A stretch of 11,890 bases of DNA from Verrucomicrobia bacterium UBA3750 (GTDB lineage Bacteria > Verrucomicrobiota > Kiritimatiellia > RFP12 > UBA1067). The translations under genes and the position numbers were made by a program. Below are positions 1-5,407 of the stretch, piece after piece; positions within the stretch are counted from its first letter, which is position 1, and every line of letters begins with the position of its first letter. The DNA is taken from assembly GCA_002371755.1 (NCBI GenBank), contig DFGM01000098.1, forward strand, positions 2,234 to 14,123. Direction: 5' to 3'. The notes under the pieces were generated by a model that saw only the letters and a list, made by a program, of their open reading frames with translations, did no database searches and was not told where the DNA came from.

Positions 1-126
1 AAGGCGGGGATGAAGCCGCCGGTGGGGACGGGTGGTGCGCTGCCACCGCATTTACATAAATCCTGCGGCAAGTTCGGGGTGGATTTGCCGCGTAAGGAAG
101 GCAAAAATGGAGCGAAGGAGGTGTGA
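1..126 (+). CDS. C-terminal end of an unknown protein (cut by window edge)
   Basis: Frame 1 is open from the first base to a TGA at 124-126 and gives a basic, Gly/Pro-rich tail of 41 residues beginning KAGMKPP and ending NGAKEV. The first 21 bases are identical, in the same reading frame, to bases 1065-1085 inside the 108-residue gene downstream, after which the two diverge. This argues for real coding sequence and for a paralogous or recombined gene pair. The stop lies one base before the ATG of the HNH gene, so the two are probably co-transcribed and translationally coupled. No family is recognised, and the N-terminal part is outside the window. Confidence 0.55.
   Translation, partial: KAGMKPPVGTGGALPPHLHKSCGKFGVDLPRKEGKNGAKEV
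115..123 (+). promoter_or_regulatory. Strong Shine-Dalgarno site of the HNH gene
   Basis: AAGGAGGTG is close to a full complement of the usual 16S 3' end and sits 4 bases before the ATG at 128. It decides the start of the HNH gene against an in-frame upstream codon at 32. It lies within the last codons of the preceding partial gene. Confidence 0.75.
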
Positions 127-127
127 T

Positions 128-1006
128 ATGCAAAGTGGATATTGGGTGTATACGCCAGGTAGAAAAGCTGACAACTTTGAGAATGACCTCATGGATGGTG
201 TTATTGGCTTGGGCATGGACGACATCCCCGATTTAAGAGGGCTGTCGGCGGAACAGATTGCCGCAAAAATGCGCAAGTGTATAGGCGGTACGGGCTCATT
301 TGAAAGCATTGGAGCCTATGCCGTCAAGTTCCGTGATATGCCGATTGGTGACATCGTGTTTGTTAAGCAGGGGCGCAGCAAGTTGATCGGAGTCGGGAGG
401 GTTGTTGGCAAGTATCGTCCAATGCCGAATCGCAAGGACGGGTTCACCCATACGCGAAAAGTTGATTGGCTATGTAAGCACATAACTTCCCGCAAGCGTT
501 TTCACTTTGGCGAGCCAGCGTTCTATGCTGTTAGAAAGGATGATGTTGGCGAGCTATTGGCAGCTGCGGGCCTGACGCAGGAAGAGATTCCGGAAGAAGC
601 ATTCGATCGCCAGATTCATGCAGAAGATGCCGTCCGCTCTGTTAAGTGTCGTGGTGGACAGGCACAGTATCGCGCGGCATTGCTGAGGAAATGGCACGGA
701 CGTTGTACTGTCACCGAAATCGCAGAGCCAGAGCTGTTGAGGGCGAGTCATATCAAGCCGTTCAATGTCTGCAAAACGGATGAAAGATACGATGTCAACA
801 ACGGCTTTGTTCTTGCCGCACATGTTGATGCGGCATTCGACAAAGGCCTCGTTACTTTCGATGATTGCGGCAGAATACAATTCTCTAAGATGCTTTCAAA
901 AGAAACAATAAAGAAAATGCGTTTGTCGGGATTGAGGTTGCCGCGATTGAATCCTAAGCAGAAGCGTTATCTTTCGTGGCATCGGGAAAATGTATTCGCA
1001 GGATGA
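128..1006 (+). CDS. HNH endonuclease with EVE/PUA-like N-terminal region
   Basis: Protein of 292 residues. The C-terminal half (about 175-260) is an HNH_2-type nuclease: C193 in GRCTVT, ASHIKPF with the probable metal-base His208, NNGF with Asn225, and AAHVDAAFDKG with His232. The N-terminal half (about 5-145) begins WVYTPGRKADNF and contains SFESIGAYAVKF and IGVGRVVGKY, which look like the EVE/PUA-like domains that read modified bases. That is a resemblance, not proof. Known EVE-HNH enzymes such as VcaM4I cut DNA with modified cytosine, so a modification-dependent restriction role is plausible. The start is fixed by the AAGGAGGTG site. No methyltransferase is adjacent, which fits a stand-alone type IV-like enzyme. 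The stop precedes the next start by four bases. Confidence 0.8.
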   Translation: MQSGYWVYTPGRKADNFENDLMDGVIGLGMDDIPDLRGLSAEQIAAKMRKCIGGTGSFESIGAYAVKFRDMPIGDIVFVKQGRSKLIGVGRVVGKYRPMPNRKDGFTHTRKVDWLCKHITSRKRFHFGEPAFYAVRKDDVGELLAAAGLTQEEIPEEAFDRQIHAEDAVRSVKCRGGQAQYRAALLRKWHGRCTVTEIAEPELLRASHIKPFNVCKTDERYDVNNGFVLAAHVDAAFDKGLVTFDDCGRIQFSKMLSKETIKKMRLSGLRLPRLNPKQKRYLSWHRENVFAG

Positions 1007-1010
1007 CGAT

Positions 1011-1337
1011 ATGGGACTTGTGAAAACCAGAAGACTGATGGCGATGCAGAAGCAGCAGAAGGCGAAGGCGGGGATGAAGCCGCCGATGCCTAAGAGACCG
1101 CTTCCGGCGTGGTCTTCTAAGCCGTCCAATCTCATGAAGATGGTGCAGGCTATCGGCGAGTACCGCATGGCAATGGCGAGTACCACTGATCCAGAGTCAA
1201 TCGACTTCAACCGTGGCGAGTATCTCTTCTGGAAAGAACGCTTCGAGATAGAAGTGGCAAAGGCCCAGGCGGAGAAAGAAGCTGCTAAGCAGAAAAATTT
1301 AAAAACCAGATCAAGAAAGGACAAAAACAATGTTTGA
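1011..1337 (+). CDS. Unknown basic protein, 108 aa
   Basis: The start at 1011 (MGLVKTRR) is chosen because AGGA at 1000-1003 is well spaced. An ATG at 990 in the same frame would overlap the HNH gene and has poorer spacing. The N-terminus is strongly basic with MQKQQKAKAGMKPP, the segment repeated at the left edge of the window. The middle (VQAIGEYRMAMA, FNRGEYLFWKERFEIEV) looks helical, and the C-terminus is a Lys/Arg-rich tail ending KDKNNV. No family is recognised. It overlaps the next gene by 8 bases, suggesting translational coupling. The basic ends could bind nucleic acid, but nothing in the sequence proves this. Confidence 0.6.
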   Translation: MGLVKTRRLMAMQKQQKAKAGMKPPMPKRPLPAWSSKPSNLMKMVQAIGEYRMAMASTTDPESIDFNRGEYLFWKERFEIEVAKAQAEKEAAKQKNLKTRSRKDKNNV

Positions 1338-1665
1338 CAACATCGACAACATGGCGCGGATTGAGCGCGAGATCGAGAAGAGGATGGAAGCCGCCTGCGA
1401 GAAGAACGGGTGGTATGTGGCCGTGGCGATGATGCCGCCGGAGAGGACGACGCTGCACATCGAGAAGTTCGGCGAGGAGCCTGTCGCTGGCGAGGACGCA
1501 CAGGCGGTGCTCGATAGTGCGGTTGCCTTTGCCAAGGCGGAGTTCGGAACCTCGGTGGAGGTCGAGCGGTTCGACGAGAAGATTCCCAACACCCGCGCAC
1601 CATACCATGTGACGTTCCTCGTCAAAGTTGACGCATCGAAGCGCGTAGCGGAGTTGGCGGCGTAA
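1330..1665 (+). CDS. Unknown protein, 111 aa, alpha/beta-like
   Basis: AAGGA at 1316-1320 precedes the ATG. The protein begins with an acidic/basic helix (IEREIEKRMEAACEKNG) followed by alternating strand-like segments (WYVAVAMM, TLHIEKFG, VEVERFD, HVTFLVKV) and a helix AVLDSAVAFAKAEFG. This is the pattern of a small compact alpha/beta domain. No catalytic motif or family was recognised. It has no signal peptide or membrane segment, so it is probably cytoplasmic. The TAA at 1663-1665 is followed one base later by the ATG of the 46-residue gene, placing both in the same transcript. Confidence 0.6.
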   Translation: MFDNIDNMARIEREIEKRMEAACEKNGWYVAVAMMPPERTTLHIEKFGEEPVAGEDAQAVLDSAVAFAKAEFGTSVEVERFDEKIPNTRAPYHVTFLVKVDASKRVAELAA

Positions 1666-1666
1666 T

Positions 1667-1807
1667 ATGAACATGGAACAGAGAGCGCGGTTGTATGACG
1701 AAATCCAGAAGCTGGAGGGCTTGCTGGCGTATGCCGTCGCGCATGGCGAGAAAGCTGAAGAGGAGCGCATCCGCGCCCAGCTGGTGAAGATGGCGGAGGC
1801 GATATAA
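1667..1807 (+). CDS. Small helical protein, 46 aa (copy 1 of a three-copy family)
   Basis: ATG at 1667, TAA at 1805-1807. The protein is a charged amphipathic helix pair: MNMEQRARLYDEIQKLEGL, a short turn at AHGEK, then EEERIRAQLVKMAEAI. It aligns through most of its length with the 47-residue gene at 5255-5398 (shared pattern of QR, IQ-LEGL-AYA, H, E-R, L-KM). Its first 15 bases are identical to those of a scrap at 9499. Conservation of the protein pattern with divergent DNA supports real coding. No strong SD is visible, so translation may be coupled to the upstream gene. Function is unknown; a heptad-like spacing would allow dimerisation. Confidence 0.65.
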   Translation: MNMEQRARLYDEIQKLEGLLAYAVAHGEKAEEERIRAQLVKMAEAI

Positions 1808-1810
1808 TAT

Positions 1811-2002
1811 ATGATAGCCCTGATACTTTCGATAATAGGCTTTGCCGCGTTATTCATGGCGATATGGATTCTCCACCGCCCCCTGGACGTGCATTCCTGC
1901 CCGGTGAGGTGGGTACGGATAACACACAATGTCCTGGAATGGGCGCTGAATGCGTGGGCTGTTGTGATTGTTGTTCAAATCGTATTGTTGGTGAAAGGCT
2001 GA
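1811..2002 (+). CDS. Small membrane protein, 63 aa, two transmembrane helices
   Basis: The start ATG at 1811 follows GGAGG at 1795-1799, within the end of the preceding small gene. Residues 1-20 (MIALILSIIGFAALFMAIWI) and about 45-61 (LNAWAVVIVVQIVLLV) are hydrophobic helices joined by a polar segment with RWVRITHN. The likely product is a two-pass inner-membrane peptide. No family is recognised. The stop TGA at 2000-2002 overlaps the next ATG (TGATG), so it was coupled to the molybdenum-carrier-like fragment. Confidence 0.5.
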   Translation: MIALILSIIGFAALFMAIWILHRPLDVHSCPVRWVRITHNVLEWALNAWAVVIVVQIVLLVKG

Positions 2003-2136
2003 TGGCTTTGATTGGCAAGATAATATCCGGCGGGCAGACCGGGGCGGACAGAGGCGCGTTGCGGCTTGTGGGTGCGCCCGGCAAAGATGTTCTTCGAGAC
2101 CATCGAGCGCGATGGGAAGAAGATGAAACGATTTGA
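2002..2136 (+). pseudogene. 5' fragment of a putative molybdenum-cofactor carrier/SLOG-type gene, chimeric
   Basis: The ATG at 2002 starts MALIGKIISGGQTGADRGAL. Its KIISGGQTGADR stretch is the nucleotide-binding N-terminus typical of putative molybdenum-cofactor carrier proteins (Rossmann-like SLOG superfamily), which are normally about 150 residues or longer. Homology stops at about residue 22, and the frame then runs through unrelated sequence to a TGA at 2134. From about 2063 the +1-shifted frame carries a plausible protein tail (KMFFETIERDGKKMKRFEL) ending with a TGA at 2159-2161 that overlaps the next start. The simplest reading is a deletion or recombination joining the head of one gene to the tail of another, out of frame. 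Loss of carrier function is inferred. Confidence 0.65.
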
Positions 2137-2157
2137 ACTACAGAAAGGAAACGACGA

Positions 2158-2715
2158 ATGAAGAAGAACCTTGGAGTGAAAAACTGGATATTCCCGATGC
2201 CCGTCTTGATGATCGGCACGCACAACGAGGATGGAACGCCAGATGTGATGAATGCCGCGTGGGGCGGGATTTCGCTGGAGGACGAGATTACAATCTGCAT
2301 CGACACCTCGCACAAGACTTGGGCGAACATCGCCGCAAGGAAGGCGTTCACTGTCGCCTTTGGCACGGCGGACACCGTAAAGCCCTGCGACTACCTCGGA
2401 ATCGTGAGCGGCAACAAGACGCCCGACAAGGTGGCGAAAAGCGGTCTTTCCGTCACGAAAAGCGAGTTTGTCGACGCACCTGTCATCAATGAACTTCCGC
2501 TCGTCCTCGAATGCAAACTCGTCTCCATGAACGAGGAGAACTGCAATGTCGTCGGCAAAATCGTGAACTGCGCGGTAGAGGAATCGGCCATGACGGACGG
2601 CAAGCCGGACGCGGCCAAGATGAAGCCCATCTGCTTCGACACTTGCCAGCACGTATATCGTCTCATGGGCGAAGTCATAGACAAGGCCTTCTCCTGCGGC
2701 AAGGAACTGATGTGA
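2158..2715 (+). CDS. Flavin reductase-like, FMN-binding split-barrel protein
   Basis: Protein of 185 residues, a usual length for the flavin reductase/flavoredoxin family. Recognisable segments are FPMPVLMIGTHNEDGTPDVM, MNAAWGGISLEDEITICID with SHKTWANI (flavin-contacting region), and the central SGNKTPDKVAKSGLS. A late segment, LECKLVSMNEENCNVVGKIV, covers the strands of the split barrel. The family binds FMN and passes electrons from NAD(P)H or to partner proteins; the specific acceptor cannot be read here. AAGGA at 2145-2149 sets the start, and the ATG overlaps a TGA in another frame. There is no signal peptide, so it is cytosolic. C-terminal cysteines (FDTCQH, FSCGKELM) are present but not diagnostic. 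Confidence 0.8.
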   Translation: MKKNLGVKNWIFPMPVLMIGTHNEDGTPDVMNAAWGGISLEDEITICIDTSHKTWANIAARKAFTVAFGTADTVKPCDYLGIVSGNKTPDKVAKSGLSVTKSEFVDAPVINELPLVLECKLVSMNEENCNVVGKIVNCAVEESAMTDGKPDAAKMKPICFDTCQHVYRLMGEVIDKAFSCGKELM

Positions 2716-2725
2716 AGGAATAATC

Positions 2726-3472
2726 ATGCCAATACAGAATGAACAGAGGCTGGCGGTTCTAATCGACGCTGACAATGCAGCAGCGAAGAACCTGAAGCCT
2801 ATAATGGACGAGGTTGCCAAGTATGGAGTGCCGACAATCAAACACGCCTATGGAGACTGGAGCAAACTCGATAGTTGGAAGACAGCCTTGCTGGAAATCG
2901 GCGCAGTTCCAGTCCAGCAGTACGCCTATACTTCCGGCAAGAATGCAACAGATGCGGCACTGATTATCGAGGCGATGGACATCCTCCATGCAAACAATGT
3001 CGATGGCTTCGTAATTGTGTCAAGCGACAGCGACTTCACTCCGCTCGCCTTGCGCCTGCGAGAATCGGGAAAGAAGGTTTACGGGATCGGCGAGAAGAAA
3101 ACGCCACGTCCGTTCATAACGGCCTGCGACAAGTTCATATATGTGGAAATTCTCTTGTCCGACGGCCAGTCGCCTTCTGAACAGAATGACGCCGATGGCG
3201 CGAGGGCATCCACGACAGGTTCGCAAAATCAAAAGAAGCCAATCTCCGACAAGAACGTGAAGTTCCTTGCGCAGTGCATTGCAGAATCAGCTGACGAGAG
3301 CGGGCAGTCTCCGCTTTCGTCGCTTGGTTCCATGATCAGCAAGAAACGGCCTGATTTTGACAGTCGCAATTACGGTTACTCTCAACTGTCTAAACTGCTT
3401 CGCGCAATTCCTCGCTTTGAAGTGGGTGGTGCCGGAGCGCATTTCTGGGTGAAGGATAAAGAGGCAAAATAG
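2726..3472 (+). CDS. NYN-domain putative RNase with C-terminal OST-HTH/LOTUS domain
   Basis: Protein of 248 residues. Residues 9-140 are a NYN (PIN-like, LabA/DUF88) nuclease fold with the acidic set intact: LIDADN (D14, D16), NATDAAL (D76) and SSDSDFTPLA (D101, D103). Residues about 175-246 (NVKFLAQCI, SLGSMISKKRPDFDSRNYGYSQLSKLL, FEVGGAGAHFWV) match the OST-HTH/LOTUS domain, an RNA-associated winged helix. The two are joined by a polar linker (about 146-172) rich in Ser, Gln and Asp. NYN proteins are metal-dependent ribonucleases, so an RNA-cutting role is expected; the target is unknown. GAAGGA at 2715-2720 precedes the ATG, 10 bases after the previous stop. Confidence 0.85.
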   Translation: MPIQNEQRLAVLIDADNAAAKNLKPIMDEVAKYGVPTIKHAYGDWSKLDSWKTALLEIGAVPVQQYAYTSGKNATDAALIIEAMDILHANNVDGFVIVSSDSDFTPLALRLRESGKKVYGIGEKKTPRPFITACDKFIYVEILLSDGQSPSEQNDADGARASTTGSQNQKKPISDKNVKFLAQCIAESADESGQSPLSSLGSMISKKRPDFDSRNYGYSQLSKLLRAIPRFEVGGAGAHFWVKDKEAK

Positions 3473-3481
3473 TCCAAGGTC

Positions 3482-3508
3482 GCTCTGTTGGAAGATAGCG
3501 AGGTGACA
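3482..3508 (+). repeat. Orphan copy of a NUDIX gene 3' end acting as leader of the dipeptidase gene
   Basis: These 27 bases match 5227-5253 with a single difference (T3488 against C5233). At 5227 the sequence encodes the last residues LCWKIAR and stop of the ADP-ribose NUDIX gene. Here it reads the same residues and stop in frame but is preceded by unrelated sequence. It includes GAGGTG, which can serve as the SD for the ATG at 3509. It is best read as a recombination scar or as a mobile gene boundary. Confidence 0.7.
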
Positions 3509-4195
3509 ATGAAACGATTGACATTCATATCCGCATTCGCATTTGCCGTCGTCTCAATGGGCTGTGCGCACTTTGCCGCGATAGATTACCACAGTGGTTT
3601 TGTTTCGCTTACCGAGGCGGTGCCGGACGCTATTCTTGAAATCCGATATTACTCGACATATAACTTCGTTGGCGAGCGCATCGACGGCTACGAACAGCCG
3701 TGTGCGCTCATCTCGAAGGAGGCGGCTGCGGCGCTCAAGGCGGCAAGCGACGATGCCGTGCAGCGCGGCTACCGCCTGAAAATCTACGACGCCTATCGTC
3801 CGCAGCGGGCCGTTTCCCACTTCATGCGCTGGGCGAAGGATGCCGGCGACACGCGCATGAAATATGTATTCTACCCGAATCTCGACAAGTCCGTTCTCTT
3901 TGCACAGGGCTACATTGCCGAGAAGTCGGGGCATAGCCGTGGAAGCACAGTCGATCTTACGCTTCTCGACATGGAGACCGGCAAGGAACTAGACATGGGC
4001 GGAACGTTCGATTGGTTCGGCGAAGAGTCGCACCCCGACTACAAAGGCGTGACCGAGAAGCAGTATGCCAATCGTATGCTCCTGCGCGAGATAATGACAA
4101 CGCACGGCTTCAAGCCTCTAGTCGAAGAGTGGTGGCATTTCACACTCGAAAACGAGCCGTACCCAGACACATATTTCGACTTCCCCGTGAGGTGA
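3509..4195 (+). CDS. D-alanyl-D-alanine dipeptidase, VanX/DdpX-like (M15D)
   Basis: Protein of 228 residues. The zinc-site signature is complete: SGHSRGSTVD gives His142 and Asp149, and EEWWH gives catalytic Glu207 and ligand His210. IYDAYRPQRAV carries Arg97, the counterpart of the substrate-binding Arg of VanX. The family cleaves D-Ala-D-Ala dipeptide. The N-terminus (MKRLTFISAFAFAVVSMGC) is a signal peptide with Cys19 as a possible but weak lipobox, so export is likely and a lipoprotein is possible. That points to periplasmic peptidoglycan-peptide recycling rather than classical cytosolic vancomycin-resistance VanX; no vanH/vanA partner is visible. The start at 3509 is chosen because of the GAGGTG site and signal peptide; an upstream TTG at 3488 would read through the duplicated leader. 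Confidence 0.9.
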   Translation: MKRLTFISAFAFAVVSMGCAHFAAIDYHSGFVSLTEAVPDAILEIRYYSTYNFVGERIDGYEQPCALISKEAAAALKAASDDAVQRGYRLKIYDAYRPQRAVSHFMRWAKDAGDTRMKYVFYPNLDKSVLFAQGYIAEKSGHSRGSTVDLTLLDMETGKELDMGGTFDWFGEESHPDYKGVTEKQYANRMLLREIMTTHGFKPLVEEWWHFTLENEPYPDTYFDFPVR

Positions 4196-4200
4196 TGACC

Positions 4201-4713
4201 ATGATGAGAATAATACAAGGCGACATAACGAAACTCGAAGTCGACGCTATCGTCAACGCGGCCAATCAGGAGATGCTTGGCGGAGGCGGCGTCGATGGGG
4301 CTATCCACCGAGCGGCTGGCAGGGAGCTGTTCGACGCGTGCCTCAAAGTGCCGGAGGTGCGCCCTGGCGTGAGGTGTCCGACGGGCGAGGCGCGGATTAC
4401 GCCAGGGTTCAAGCTGCCCGCGAAGTTCGTCATACATACGGTCGGCCCAGTGTATAGGGACGGAGCGCACGGTGAGCCGGAGAAGTTGGCGAACTGCTAC
4501 CGCAACTCGCTCGCCCTCGCCGCCGAAAACGGATGCAGGAGCGTTGCGTTCCCGTGCATATCAACGGGCGTGTACGGCTACCCCATCGAGGCTACGGCTG
4601 AAATAGCAGTGCATGAGGCCAAGGCGTGTCTCAAGACGCACGACATCGAGGTCGTGTTTTGCTGTTTTTCAGAATACGACGCGAAGATTTATGAACAACT
4701 ATTGAAAGGCTGA
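4201..4713 (+). CDS. Macrodomain ADP-ribosyl/O-acetyl-ADP-ribose hydrolase (MacroD/YmdB type)
   Basis: Protein of 170 residues, the length of a single macrodomain. It begins with MRIIQGDITKLEVDAIVNAA and has Asn19 and Asn22 followed by the LGGGGVDGAIHRAAG loop (Asp32), the catalytic region of MacroD-type enzymes. FPCISTGVYGYP is the phosphate-binding loop. Such proteins remove O-acetyl from ADP-ribose or ADP-ribose from acidic residues. Possible starts are 4195, 4201 and 4204; GAGGTG at 4188-4193 gives good spacing only for 4201 or 4204. The gene follows the dipeptidase by five bases, and its own stop is one base from the NUDIX start. The direct link to an ADP-ribose NUDIX suggests that free ADP-ribose released here is hydrolysed next. 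Confidence 0.9.
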   Translation: MMRIIQGDITKLEVDAIVNAANQEMLGGGGVDGAIHRAAGRELFDACLKVPEVRPGVRCPTGEARITPGFKLPAKFVIHTVGPVYRDGAHGEPEKLANCYRNSLALAAENGCRSVAFPCISTGVYGYPIEATAEIAVHEAKACLKTHDIEVVFCCFSEYDAKIYEQLLKG

Positions 4714-4714
4714 C

Positions 4715-5251
4715 ATGCAAGACCTTACAGAAAAGACGCTCGCCACGGAGCGCAAGTACACGGGCAAGATCATCAACGTCGATTTGCTCGATATCGAACT
4801 GCCCGACGGACGCAGGGCGAAGCGCGAGGTAATACGTCACGGAAACGCCGTCGCCATCCTCGCCCGCCGTCCCGACGGAAAGTTCGTCTTCGTGAAGCAG
4901 TACCGCAAGGCTGCGGAAGAGGCGCTTATAGAGGTCATCGCCGGCGGGCTCGAACCAGGCGAAGACCCGATTGAGGGCGCGAAGCGCGAGACGGCGGAGG
5001 AGACTGGCTATGAGGTGACGAGCATCAAGTTCCTCACGACAATCATCTGTACGCCAGGCTACTGCGAGGAGCGTATACACCTCTACTTCGCGGAACTCTC
5101 CGAGACGCCTCATTCCCAAGACCAGGACCCCGACGAGAATGTGTATCCCGTCGTTCTCACCGAGGCCGAAGTCGAGGACGGTATCCGCAACGGCACAATC
5201 TTCGATTCCAAGACCCTCTCCGCATGGCTCTGCTGGAAGATAGCGAGGTGA
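4715..5251 (+). CDS. NUDIX hydrolase, probable ADP-ribose pyrophosphatase
   Basis: Protein of 178 residues. The NUDIX box is perfect at residues 77-99: G77, E83, R91-E92, E95-E96 and G98. The segment before it (FVFVKQYRKAAEEALIEVIAG) and the CTPGYCEERIHLYFA strand are typical of ADP-ribose pyrophosphatases rather than MutT. The expected reaction is ADP-ribose to AMP plus ribose 5-phosphate. The start is one base after the macrodomain stop, with AAAGG just upstream, so the two are surely co-translated. The C-terminal codons (LCWKIAR-stop) also hold the GAGGTG SD of the next gene and recur as an orphan at 3482-3508. Confidence 0.9.
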   Translation: MQDLTEKTLATERKYTGKIINVDLLDIELPDGRRAKREVIRHGNAVAILARRPDGKFVFVKQYRKAAEEALIEVIAGGLEPGEDPIEGAKRETAEETGYEVTSIKFLTTIICTPGYCEERIHLYFAELSETPHSQDQDPDENVYPVVLTEAEVEDGIRNGTIFDSKTLSAWLCWKIAR

Positions 5252-5253
5252 CA
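5227..5253 (+). repeat. Source copy of the duplicated NUDIX 3' end
   Basis: This is the in-place partner of 3482-3508: 26 of 27 bases are identical. It covers the last seven codons and stop of the NUDIX gene and the SD of the 47-residue gene at 5255. Confidence 0.7.
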
Positions 5254-5254
5254 C

Positions 5255-5398
5255 ATGGCTTTGCCGCAGAGAGACAACTACATTGACCAGATTCAGCGGT
5301 TGGAGGGACTGATGGCGTATGCAGAGGAGCATCAGGACTGGGGGGAACTGGAGCGGCTCAAGGAGCGGCTGAAACGACTGCTCGACAAGATGGCATAG
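5255..5398 (+). CDS. Small helical protein, 47 aa (copy 2 of the family at 1667)
   Basis: ATG at 5255 after GAGGTG, TAG at 5396-5398. The protein is MALPQRDNYIDQIQRLEGL followed by MAYAEEHQDWGELERLKERL and a basic, Leu-rich end finishing DKMA. It aligns with the 46-residue protein at 1667-1807 at QR, IQ-LEGL-AYA, the central His, E-ER and the terminal K-M. The DNA has diverged much more than the protein pattern, which supports selection on the product. It is predicted to be two short amphipathic helices. It sits directly behind a NUDIX gene, as does the truncated third copy at 9499. Function is unknown. Confidence 0.7.
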   Translation: MALPQRDNYIDQIQRLEGLMAYAEEHQDWGELERLKERLKRLLDKMA

Positions 5399-5407
5399 GA
5401 GTTCGTC

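Noticed and set aside
1803..1808. TATAAT, a perfect -10 hexamer before the 63-residue membrane-protein gene
   Set aside because: It is formed by the final Ile codon, stop and spacer of the upstream gene, and no -35-like sequence lies 16-18 bases before it. The SD at 1795-1799 would be lost from such a transcript.
1975..2841. Minus-strand open frame of 288 codons
   Set aside because: It overlaps the flavin reductase gene and the start of the NYN gene, both recognisable on the + strand.
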